This document shows positions 1-6,746 of a stretch of DNA of 11,743 nt, piece after piece. The DNA is from Gammaproteobacteria bacterium (GTDB taxonomy: Bacteria; Pseudomonadota; Gammaproteobacteria; Steroidobacterales; Steroidobacteraceae). Each line of letters starts with the position of its first letter. Positions within the stretch are counted from its first letter, which is position 1. The notes below the pieces were generated by a model. That model was not told where the DNA came from. It saw nothing but the letters and a program-made list of their open reading frames with translations, and searched no databases. The translations under genes and the position numbers were made by a program. The stretch spans positions 4,384 to 16,126 of the forward strand of contig PMHN01000042.1 in assembly GCA_003156695.1 (NCBI GenBank). The letters run 5' to 3'.

Positions 1-1
1 C

Positions 2-154
2 TGCCTGAAGAAGAGTCTCGCCATTGGGTACACGCGGGCCGAGTTCGCAGCGCCCGGCACAGCACTTCAGATCCAGATCCTGGGTGAGCGCAAGGACACG
101 ACCGTGCTGCGCGAGTCTCCGTACGACCCGGAGAACAACGACTTACGCGCTTAA
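2..154 (+). CDS. C-terminal fragment of a DMGDH/sarcosine dehydrogenase-like flavoprotein (partial, runs off window start)
   Basis: The frame beginning at base 2 is open to a TAA at 152-154 and gives 50 residues, starting CLKKSLAIGY and ending with a PYDPENNDLRA tail. This matches the end of the GcvT-like C-terminal barrel in dimethylglycine/sarcosine dehydrogenase-type proteins, where a (K/R)SLA-x-GY strand is followed by an I-x-I-LGER strand and a short YDPEN tail. The same pattern (RSLALGY, then IEIIGERR) closes the complete homologue on the opposite strand, so the two genes are related. Function inferred from the family: FAD-dependent oxidative N-demethylation of a methylated amine, with the C-terminal domain passing the one-carbon unit to tetrahydrofolate. 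The FAD domain is outside the window, so the substrate cannot be judged. Only 2 bp separate its stop from the convergent neighbour's stop, leaving no room for a terminator between them. Confidence 0.82.
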   Translation, partial: CLKKSLAIGYTRAEFAAPGTALQIQILGERKDTTVLRESPYDPENNDLRA

Positions 155-156
155 GC

Positions 157-2568
157 TCAGGCGCGCATCAGGGCGCCGGACGCATCGATCACCGCGGCGC
201 TCTCGCGCCGTGCGCGGCGCCGCTCGCCGATGATCTCGATCTCGAAACCCTCGCTCACCTCGGCCAGCGCGAGCGGAATGTAGCCAAGCGCCAGCGAGCG
301 CTGCGCGCGATGGCCGTAGGCACCGGAGGTCACCCAACCGACGACCCGGCCGTCGTGCCAGATCGGCTCATCACCGATCGCATCCGCATCCGCTGCATCC
401 ACCGTGAAGGTCGCCAGTCGCAGCTTGCCGCCGCTTTCCTTCTCCTCGAGCGCGGCCGCGCGGCCGACGAACTCGCCCTTGGTGAGATCCACAAAGCGCC
501 CCAGCCCCGCCTCGTACGGGCCGTAGATGGGGCGGTACTCGCGCGCCCAGGTGCCGAAGCTCTTTTCGATGCGCATGGCGTTCAGCGCCCGGCCGCCGAA
601 GAGCGCGAGCCCGTGCGCCTGCCCGGCACCGCGCAGCAGATCGTAGAGTGCGCGCTGGTACTCGGTGGTCACCCAGATCTCGTAGCCGAGCTCGCCGGTG
701 AAGCTGATGCGCCCGACCAGCGCCGGGACCATTCCAACATCGATCTGGCGGAACGTCAGAAACGGAAACGCAGCGCTCGACAGGTCGGCGCGCGTGAGGC
801 TCTGCAGCAGCGTGCGCGAGTGTGGTCCGGCTACCGACAGGCCGACGTACTGCATGGCGCAGGGGCGCACGCTGACGCCCACAGGTGGCGGGTAGTGCTC
901 GAACCAGCGCCGGTAATAATCCTCCGCCGCGTAGGTGCAGATCAGGAACACGCGATCGCTCGTGAGGCGGCACATGGTGAAGTCGCCGATCAGCTTGCCG
1001 CGCTCGTTCAGCATCGGCGTGAGCGCGATGCGGCCGGCCTTGGGCACGCGGTTCGCCATGATGTGCGACAGCCAGGCTTCGCTTCCGGCGCCCGTGATCT
1101 CGAACTTGCCGTAGTTGGAAATCTCCAGCAGCCCGACCGCCTCGGCCACCGCGCGGCACTCCGCGCCGACGTGCGCGTGCGCATTGGAGCGGTGGAAAGT
1201 GATTTCTTCGGTAGCCTCGGCCGCCGAGGGAGCGAACCACAGCGCGTGCTCCAGCGCGCAGTAGTCCCCGAACACCGCGTGCGCCGCCTCGAGGCGCTCG
1301 TACACCGGCGTAGTGCGCAGCGGCCGTGCCGCCGGCAGCTCCTCGTTCGGGAAGCGGATGCGAAACCGGCGCGAGTAGTTCTCGCGCACCTTGGCGTTGG
1401 TGTAGGCGAGCGTCGCCCAGTCGCCGTAACGCGCCACGTCCATGGCCCACACGTCCGCGCCCGGATCCCCCTCGACCATCCAGTTCGCCAGCGTCAGCCC
1501 GACCCCGCCACCCTGGCTGAACCCCGCCATAACTCCGCACGCCACCCAGAAGTTCTTAAGTCCACGCACCGGTCCCACGAGCGGATTGCCGTCGGGCGCG
1601 AAAGTGAACGGTCCGTTCACCACCTTGCGGATGCCCACCTCCGCGAGCGCCGGAAAGTGCTCGAAGCCCACTTCGAGGCTCGGCGCGATGCGCTCCAGAT
1701 CGTTCGGCAGGAGACTTTGCTGAAAGTCCCACGGAGTGCTCGCGGGCGACCACGGCACGCCGGCGCGCTCGTAGGTGCCGAGCAGCATGCCGCCACGCTC
1801 CTGGCGGGTGTAGATCTCGCCTTCGAAGTCGATGCAGTGCAGCTGCTCTTTCTGCCCCTTGAGCGCCGGAATGTCCTCGGTGATGAGGTACTGGTGCTCC
1901 ATGGCGAGGATCGGCAGCTCAAGTCCGACCATGCGGCCGACCTCGCGCGCCCACAATCCGCCGGCATTCACCACGTGCTCGGCGTGCACGTTGCCGCCGT
2001 CAGTGATCACATCCCACGAGCCGTCGCTGCGCGCCTTGAGGTCCACCACGCGCGTATGCCGCACGACCGCAGCCCCCGCGCTCTGCGCCGCCTTCGCATA
2101 CGCCTGGGTGACGCCCCAGGGATCCACGTGGCCCTCGATCGGATCGAACAGCGCGCCCATGAAGTGCCGCTTGTCCATGAGGGGAAAGAGTTTCGCCGCC
2201 TCGTCGACGCTGATGAGCTCGAGCTCCATACCGAGGTAACGGCCGCGCGCCTTGGCCATCTTCAGCCAGTCGAGCCGCTCGCGGGTGCCCGCGAGCATGA
2301 TGCCCCCCGTCAGGTGCATGCCGCAGGACTGCCCGGTGAGCTCTTCCAGTTCCTTGTACAGGTTGATGGTGTACTGCTGCAGCTTGGCGACGTTCGGATC
2401 CCCGTTGACCGTGTGCATGCCACCGGCGGCATGCCAGGTAGATCCTGAGGTCAATTCGGACCTTTCGATGAGAAGTACGTCTTTCCAGCCCGCTTTCGTC
2501 AGGTGATACAGAACGCTCACGCCGACGACGCCTCCACCGATCACTACCGCTTGTGCATGCCTCTTCAT
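157..2568 (-). CDS. FAD-dependent oxidoreductase with GcvT-like domain (dimethylglycine/sarcosine dehydrogenase-like)
   Basis: This 803-residue protein has the full two-part architecture of the dimethylglycine/sarcosine dehydrogenase family and its typical length. Residues 7-370 are a DAO-type FAD domain: dinucleotide-binding GGGVVG at 11-16, the acidic end of the second strand at Glu35, and SGSTWHAAGG at 41-50. His46 in that motif corresponds to the histidine that binds FAD covalently in DMGDH. A linker (about 370-425) leads to an aminomethyltransferase-like domain (about 430-690, with YGKFEITG and MLNERGKLIGDF; Asp529 sits where family members bind folate) and a GcvT C-terminal barrel (about 715-800, with YGHR and RSLALGY). 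Expected reaction: oxidative N-demethylation of a secondary or tertiary amine with transfer of formaldehyde to tetrahydrofolate, in the cytoplasm. Exact substrate is unknown; sarcosine, dimethylglycine or another N-methyl amino acid are all possible. The ATG at 2566-2568 fits the FAD domain start; the upstream GGA is a weak ribosome site. A LysR gene lies 77 bp upstream on the same strand. Confidence 0.9.
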   Translation of the reverse strand: MKRHAQAVVIGGGVVGVSVLYHLTKAGWKDVLLIERSELTSGSTWHAAGGMHTVNGDPNVAKLQQYTINLYKELEELTGQSCGMHLTGGIMLAGTRERLDWLKMAKARGRYLGMELELISVDEAAKLFPLMDKRHFMGALFDPIEGHVDPWGVTQAYAKAAQSAGAAVVRHTRVVDLKARSDGSWDVITDGGNVHAEHVVNAGGLWAREVGRMVGLELPILAMEHQYLITEDIPALKGQKEQLHCIDFEGEIYTRQERGGMLLGTYERAGVPWSPASTPWDFQQSLLPNDLERIAPSLEVGFEHFPALAEVGIRKVVNGPFTFAPDGNPLVGPVRGLKNFWVACGVMAGFSQGGGVGLTLANWMVEGDPGADVWAMDVARYGDWATLAYTNAKVRENYSRRFRIRFPNEELPAARPLRTTPVYERLEAAHAVFGDYCALEHALWFAPSAAEATEEITFHRSNAHAHVGAECRAVAEAVGLLEISNYGKFEITGAGSEAWLSHIMANRVPKAGRIALTPMLNERGKLIGDFTMCRLTSDRVFLICTYAAEDYYRRWFEHYPPPVGVSVRPCAMQYVGLSVAGPHSRTLLQSLTRADLSSAAFPFLTFRQIDVGMVPALVGRISFTGELGYEIWVTTEYQRALYDLLRGAGQAHGLALFGGRALNAMRIEKSFGTWAREYRPIYGPYEAGLGRFVDLTKGEFVGRAAALEEKESGGKLRLATFTVDAADADAIGDEPIWHDGRVVGWVTSGAYGHRAQRSLALGYIPLALAEVSEGFEIEIIGERRRARRESAAVIDASGALMRA

Positions 2569-2645
2569 TGCTTCATTCCGATCGCCATACGAGTCCGCAA
2601 CGGCGCGTTAAGGCGTGGTGCCGCCCAAGGCAAGTCGCCCGTCAC

Positions 2646-3611
2646 TCATGTATTTGAGACTGCTAAGCGCAGCGGCGGATCTACGAACCCCGGTCGATTC
2701 CCGAAGCGCTCAATTAGCCACGAGCGAAACAGAGCGATTGCGGTGTCGCTCAAGCCTTCCGGATGGGTGATCAGGTAGTAGCCGTAGCCGTCGTCCAGCG
2801 TCGCCTCGAACGGCTTCACCAGGCGTCCGGCGCCGATCTCTTCAGCGAACAGGTTGGTGTCCACCAGCGCAATACCCTGCCCGCCAGCCGCGTACTGCGC
2901 CGCCAGCACCACGGTGTCGAACACGAGCCCGCGTTCGATGTTGACGCTGCTCAGGCCCACCTGGCGCACGAACTGCGACCACAGATGGTGGCGCGGCAGA
3001 TCGGCGATCCTGACATGGACAATCTCGTTCGCCTCGATGAATGCCGCCAGGTCCTTGCCGTGGTGCGCGGCAGCAATGTTGGGGTGGCACACGACCGATA
3101 GACGCACCGGCCAGAGCAGGTCGGTCACCAGGTCCGTCACCGCCGGCTTCGAATACACCACCGCGACATCCACATCACCCAGCGGTGGTCCGACCCCGTA
3201 CGGACTGGTGAGATCGATGTCGACTTCCGCGCTCGCGCGGCGGAAGTCGCGCAGGATCGGCACCCCCAGCTGTACGGCAAAACTCGGCGGCATCTGTACG
3301 CGCAGCGTGCGCTGACTCGGGGCGCCCTCGTTCCGGATGTCATCGAGTGCGTACTCGAGGCGGTCGAAAGACTTCACCACCGCCGGCAACAGGTGCTGCC
3401 CTGCCTTGGTGAGCGTGAGCGCATGCGGCCGACGCTCGAACAGCTGCACGCCGGTGAGGCGCTCGAGCGCGATCACGTGCCGCGACAGCGCGCTTTGCGA
3501 AATCAACAGCGCGTTGGCGGCCGCGGTGAAGCTGCCGTGCTTGGCGACCCCTTCAAAGGCGCGCAGGGCATTCAGCGGCAGCCAGCGCCGGTCGAGGGTT
3601 TTCTTCTGCAT
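2646..3611 (-). CDS. LysR-family transcriptional regulator, GcvA-like
   Basis: The protein has 321 residues, a normal length for LysR regulators. Residues 11-72 form the winged helix-turn-helix, opening with LPLNALRAFEGVAKHGSFTA and continuing through SQSALSRHV and FERRPHALTLT, the pattern typical of the GcvA branch. Residues 101-303 are the two-lobed effector-binding domain, including the late GGQGIALVD strand-turn and a final hydrophobic helix. The start is well supported: AAGGAG (3619-3624 on the minus strand) lies 7 nt before the ATG. The gene is transcribed toward the flavoprotein (77 bp apart) and divergently from the enolase-superfamily gene (187 bp to its preferred start). LysR proteins usually control a divergent or adjacent gene in response to a pathway metabolite, so regulation of one or both neighbours is a reasonable inference. 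The effector is unknown. GcvA itself controls glycine cleavage, but this context does not show that this is GcvA. Confidence 0.93.
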   Translation of the reverse strand: MQKKTLDRRWLPLNALRAFEGVAKHGSFTAAANALLISQSALSRHVIALERLTGVQLFERRPHALTLTKAGQHLLPAVVKSFDRLEYALDDIRNEGAPSQRTLRVQMPPSFAVQLGVPILRDFRRASAEVDIDLTSPYGVGPPLGDVDVAVVYSKPAVTDLVTDLLWPVRLSVVCHPNIAAAHHGKDLAAFIEANEIVHVRIADLPRHHLWSQFVRQVGLSSVNIERGLVFDTVVLAAQYAAGGQGIALVDTNLFAEEIGAGRLVKPFEATLDDGYGYYLITHPEGLSDTAIALFRSWLIERFGNRPGFVDPPLRLAVSNT

Positions 3612-3798
3612 CGGCTCGCTCCTTCACGGCGCATCCGGCACCTAAGCGCCCGCCCGCGCCATACTCGCCCAGAGTGCAGCGTCGCGCCAAGCGAGCCTGC
3701 TGTTCCAATGCCTTTTTTCGATGCAGGTAGTTAATTTCTCGGCTTTGAGCCGCCCGGCAACTATGGAAGGCTCGGTCCAGGAGCGCACCGCGAGCACC
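3612..3798. promoter_or_regulatory. Divergent intergenic region between LysR gene and enolase-superfamily gene
   Basis: This 187 bp stretch separates two divergent starts and must hold the promoters of both, and probably the LysR operator. It includes the AAGGAG ribosome site of the LysR gene, an AT-rich patch at about 3711-3737 (a run of T, then TAGTTAATTT) that could carry a -10 element for the rightward gene, and a short hairpin-capable CGGCT-TTG-AGCCG at 3740-3752. If the AT patch is the -10, transcription would begin near 3740, which argues against the upstream ATG at 3721. No convincing T-N11-A LysR palindrome could be picked by eye. Its regulatory role is inferred from position. Confidence 0.45.
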
Positions 3799-4950
3799 AT
3801 GAGCGCACGTCCCCTGACAGCCATCCCGGTCGCCCCCGGGCACAAGATCGCCGCCGTCGCGATCAGCCACCACCGCTTGCCGCTCGCGCCCGCGTTCAAC
3901 GCCAGCTGGGACACCCAGCCGCGGGTGCACTTCGATGCCACGATCGTGCGCGTGACTACCGACACCGGGCTCGTGGGTGTCGGCTCGGGCGATCGCATGC
4001 TCGGCTTCGAGGGACACGAGAGTCTGTTCGTAGGCCGTGACCCGCTCGCCCTCGAGCGCCACTACCGCGTGCTGTCGAACATCGACTTCCATTATGGGCG
4101 CTGCTGGCCGCTCGACCTGGCGCTGTGGGACCTGGCGGGCAAGATCCTCGGGCAGCCGTGCTGGCGGCTGCTCGGCGGACTGTCCAACCGCGTGCGCGCC
4201 TACGCCTCTTGCGGAACGCTGCGCGATGCGTCGGCCCAGGCGGACACGGCGGAGGCCTACCTCGCGCAGGGCTTCCCGGCGGTGAAGCTGCGCTTCCACC
4301 GCGGCGACTGGCGCGATGACGTGCGCTCGCTCGAGGCGGTACGTGCGCGCGTCGGCAGCAAGCTCGAGCTGCTGGTCGATTGCAACCAGGGCTGGCGTCT
4401 GCCCTGGGACACCGAAGCGGCGTGGAGTTTCAAGGATGCGCTGGCGGTGGCGCGCGAGCTCGAGCGGCTCGGCGTCTACTGGATGGAAGAGCCGCTGCAC
4501 CGGGCCGATCACGCCGGCATGCGCGCGCTGCGCGAGGCGACCGACGTACGCGTGGCAGCCGGTGAGATGACTCGTCAGGTGCACGAGCTGCGCGACCTGA
4601 TCACGGGAGGCTGCGTGGACGTGGTGCAGCCGGACGTCGCGCTCGTGGGAGGCATTACTGGCCTGAGGCGCGTCGCCATCCTGGCCCAGGAGCATCACCT
4701 CACCTTCACCCCGCACACCTGGACCAACGGCATGGGCGTGACCGCCAATGCCCACCTGGTCGCTGGACTCGGCGACGCGCCCTTCCTCGAGTACCCCTTC
4801 GACCCGCCGGAGTGGAGCCTGGAGCGGCGTGACTTCCCGATTACCCGGCCGCTGGCTGCCGATCGCGACGGCTGGCTTACGCTTGGCGAGGCGCCGGGCA
4901 TGGGGTACGAGCTCGACGAGCGGCGGCTGCTGTCGACGCGTATCGGCTAA
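3799..4950 (+). CDS. Enolase-superfamily enzyme, mandelate racemase subgroup (putative sugar-acid/hydroxy-acid dehydratase or racemase)
   Basis: From the ATG at 3799 the protein has 383 residues, usual for mandelate racemase/muconate lactonizing family members. An N-terminal capping domain is followed by a barrel carrying the superfamily catalytic set (numbers from this start): K163-L-R165 at the end of strand 2; Mg ligands Asp194 (VDCNQGW), Glu230 (WMEEP) and Glu256 (AGEM); then Asp279 (QPD) and His306 (FTPHTW), forming the His-Asp dyad that defines the mandelate racemase subgroup; and Glu331 (LEYPF). The chemistry is proton abstraction next to a carboxylate, giving dehydration or epimerization of an alpha-hydroxy or sugar acid in the cytoplasm. 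Specificity cannot be read from sequence. The start is uncertain: in-frame ATGs also exist at 3721 and 3763, but conserved sequence (KIAAVAI) begins only 15 residues after 3799, and AGGAG at 3779-3783 is 15 nt upstream, farther than ideal. It is divergent from the LysR gene and ends 11 bp from a convergent neighbour. Confidence 0.88.
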   Translation: MSARPLTAIPVAPGHKIAAVAISHHRLPLAPAFNASWDTQPRVHFDATIVRVTTDTGLVGVGSGDRMLGFEGHESLFVGRDPLALERHYRVLSNIDFHYGRCWPLDLALWDLAGKILGQPCWRLLGGLSNRVRAYASCGTLRDASAQADTAEAYLAQGFPAVKLRFHRGDWRDDVRSLEAVRARVGSKLELLVDCNQGWRLPWDTEAAWSFKDALAVARELERLGVYWMEEPLHRADHAGMRALREATDVRVAAGEMTRQVHELRDLITGGCVDVVQPDVALVGGITGLRRVAILAQEHHLTFTPHTWTNGMGVTANAHLVAGLGDAPFLEYPFDPPEWSLERRDFPITRPLAADRDGWLTLGEAPGMGYELDERRLLSTRIG

Positions 4951-4961
4951 CGTCGGCGCGC

Positions 4962-6746
4962 TCAGTGCGGCGCAGCCGGCTCGGGCGCCTCCTCCGCATA
5001 GAAGTCCGCCGCTCGATTGCCGCGCAGGAAAGCTGCCGCGAGGTCGTGGATGGACTGTGCCGGAGATATCCCGGCATTGTCCGCGAAGGGCGTGGTTTTG
5101 CGGAACGCGACCCAGACCGAGGTTGCAGCCGCGCCGAAGCGGCGCGTGGGGTTCTGCTGCTCGCGCAGGTCGAGCCAGTAGGTGCCGGTCAGCAGATCCT
5201 CAGCCAACAACTCGATCGTGTCGTCCACGACGAGCCGGGCGCGCAGCACTTTGAGGCGCGTCTGCGACTGCAGGTCTTCGACGTTCTGCACCAACGCGTC
5301 GCCCTCGGGAGCGACGGGCACCGCAAGCCCCTGGATCTCCTGCATGAGCGATGCGGCGGCGATGCCGCTGCCCTGCGATGGACCGGAACGGCCCGGCTCA
5401 CCATTGTCCGATTCCTCCAGGCGCACGCCGGTAAAGAACTCATCGGTGAAGCGGGTGATGCGCTGGGCGATAGCCGTATCCATGTTGGCGAGCGCGACGC
5501 TGAATGCTTCGAGGTCATTAGCCATCGGGTATGGGTCCCAGTTGGCGTTTGAGAGAATGAAGCCGTGCTGGCCGTGGCTGCGCGGTCCACCCTTGACGTA
5601 GAACTGCCGTAATTGCGGCGTCGCGAGCTCCCACGAGTCCGCGGGTGAGGCACCGACACGCACCGCGGGGTTGTGGTCGGAGGAATTGATCTGGGTGAGC
5701 ACATCCTCGCGCAGCTGTGCCCACGCCTGCCACGCGGACCCCTGACGGATGGAGGATGCACGCAGGCTCTCGGGATCCTGGATGATGCGTCTCGGGTCCT
5801 GCGCAAACAGATAGCTGCCGCGAAGCAGCTCGAGCATGCGCGCGGCGTGCCAGTTCAACCACGGAAACGGCCGATTGGCCTGCACCGGTGCGGCGAGCGG
5901 CGTAACGCTGCTGTTCATGCCGTTGAGATCCACCGCATAGGTGAGATCGGCCCAGGCGAGCGCCTCGCGCGCGTCGTGTACGAGCAGCGCCGCCTGCCCG
6001 CTGGCGTAGGCATTGGAACTTTGCAGCTCACTGTCGTCGGCCGCAAACGGTTGCAGCGGTGCAAGGGCCGCCGCACGCAGCGCCGCAGCCGCGAGCATGC
6101 GGGTGCCGCGGAAGTAGACCTCGCCGGCGCCCACCATGGCAGCGCCGATGTTGCTCAAAGGTCCCAGGTCCCCCTCACCGACCGTACTGCGTGAGCGCAC
6201 CACGGGCGTGATCTGCAGGTTTATGAGATCGAGCAGCGCCTGGGTCAGCTGCGGGCTCGCCGCTTCGAACGTCATGGTATTGGCGCGCACTACCATGGCG
6301 GCGCGCACGATTTCCTCATCGCTAACCTCCGGTCCAACACCGGCGCGCGCGCCGCGGCGGAAGATCGTGAGTTGTTGTTGCTCGAGCATGGCCTTGTTTC
6401 TTGGCGCGAGCGGATCACCGGCGAAAATGATCGCCTGCCGCCCCGCGCCCGAGCCGCGGTTGAACCAGTACACCGGCACTCCTTCGGCTGCCGCCTCCAA
6501 TAACAGTCCGTAGGCATCAGCCGAGCGCTGCCGGGCCTCCGGGCTCAGGGCCACCTTTGCGCCGTAGCGCGCCACCTGCACGACCTGATCGGTCGTGAGC
6601 GCACGCCCGGTAAGGACAACGGTCTGATCCGCGCTGCTGGCGGTGATCGAATGGTAGGCAGCGGCGGCGCTCGCCGCCGGCAGTGTCAGAGTGACCCACA
6701 ACGCCGACCAGAGGAGCGCCTGGCGCGGGTCCGCAGTGCCGGTCAC
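4962..6746 (-). CDS. Exported aromatic amino acid/histidine ammonia-lyase homologue lacking the MIO-forming Ala-Ser-Gly
   Basis: A 594-residue protein of the HAL/PAL fold, recognised from several family landmarks: an N-terminal VVLTGRALTTDQVVQVAR segment, VYWFNRGSGAG (residues 92-102, aligned to the VYGVNTGFG loop; Tyr93 kept), QDPESLR (323-329), NSSDHNP (354-360, the N-x-x-x-D-N-P region) and a C-terminal QNVED (487-491). At the cofactor site the family reads SVGASGDLAPLSH; here it is TVGEGDLGPLSN (188-199). One residue is missing, Ala-Ser is replaced by Glu191, and no serine is available to form MIO. The Tyr of QDxYSxR is Glu here. The preferred start is the GTG at 6744-6746, overlapping the upstream stop as GTGA. 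It gives an Arg-containing n-region, the hydrophobic stretch LLWSALWVTLTL and a PAASA cleavage-like site near residue 27, so export to the periplasm is likely; the protein has no cysteine. A longer frame begins at ATG 6809. Activity is unknown; ordinary ammonia-lyase chemistry is doubtful. Confidence 0.83.
   Translation of the reverse strand: MTGTADPRQALLWSALWVTLTLPAASAAAAYHSITASSADQTVVLTGRALTTDQVVQVARYGAKVALSPEARQRSADAYGLLLEAAAEGVPVYWFNRGSGAGRQAIIFAGDPLAPRNKAMLEQQQLTIFRRGARAGVGPEVSDEEIVRAAMVVRANTMTFEAASPQLTQALLDLINLQITPVVRSRSTVGEGDLGPLSNIGAAMVGAGEVYFRGTRMLAAAALRAAALAPLQPFAADDSELQSSNAYASGQAALLVHDAREALAWADLTYAVDLNGMNSSVTPLAAPVQANRPFPWLNWHAARMLELLRGSYLFAQDPRRIIQDPESLRASSIRQGSAWQAWAQLREDVLTQINSSDHNPAVRVGASPADSWELATPQLRQFYVKGGPRSHGQHGFILSNANWDPYPMANDLEAFSVALANMDTAIAQRITRFTDEFFTGVRLEESDNGEPGRSGPSQGSGIAAASLMQEIQGLAVPVAPEGDALVQNVEDLQSQTRLKVLRARLVVDDTIELLAEDLLTGTYWLDLREQQNPTRRFGAAATSVWVAFRKTTPFADNAGISPAQSIHDLAAAFLRGNRAADFYAEEAPEPAAPH

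Noticed and set aside
371..1540. A 389-codon minus-strand frame inside the flavoprotein gene, shifted by one base.
   Set aside because: It is an Arg/Gly-rich out-of-frame reading of the same strand; the in-frame protein holds all the conserved motifs.
310..2448. A 712-codon open frame on the plus strand, opposite the flavoprotein gene.
   Set aside because: It lies antisense to a gene with clear family motifs, its product has no recognisable domain and is Arg/His/Ala-rich, as expected when stop codons are rare in the complement of GC-rich coding DNA.
3613..3697. 8-bp inverted repeat GGCTCGCT (3613-3620) / AGCGAGCC (3690-3697), overlapping the LysR ribosome site.
   Set aside because: The arms are 69 bp apart, do not extend beyond 8 bp and lack T-N11-A form; in GC-rich DNA this can arise by chance.
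3708..3734. Eight-codon frame (MPFFDAGS) just before the enolase-superfamily gene, considered as a leader peptide.
   Set aside because: There is no ribosome site and no attenuator structure beyond a weak 5-bp hairpin; its position relative to the promoter is unknown.
3553..4755. A 400-codon minus-strand open frame opposite the enolase-superfamily gene.
   Set aside because: It overlaps both the LysR start and the full catalytic region of a well-supported gene, and the protein shows no fold or motif.
4951..4961. Bidirectional terminator between the convergent enolase-superfamily and lyase-like genes.
   Set aside because: Only 11 bp separate the stops and there is no stem with a T-run across the junction.
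6140..6200. Loss of the MIO motif as a frameshift or sequencing error.
   Set aside because: The frame is intact on both sides and conserved residues flank the change (V-G before, G-D-L-x-P-L-S after); a single indel would have shifted the frame, so an exact codon difference is real at the level of this sequence.
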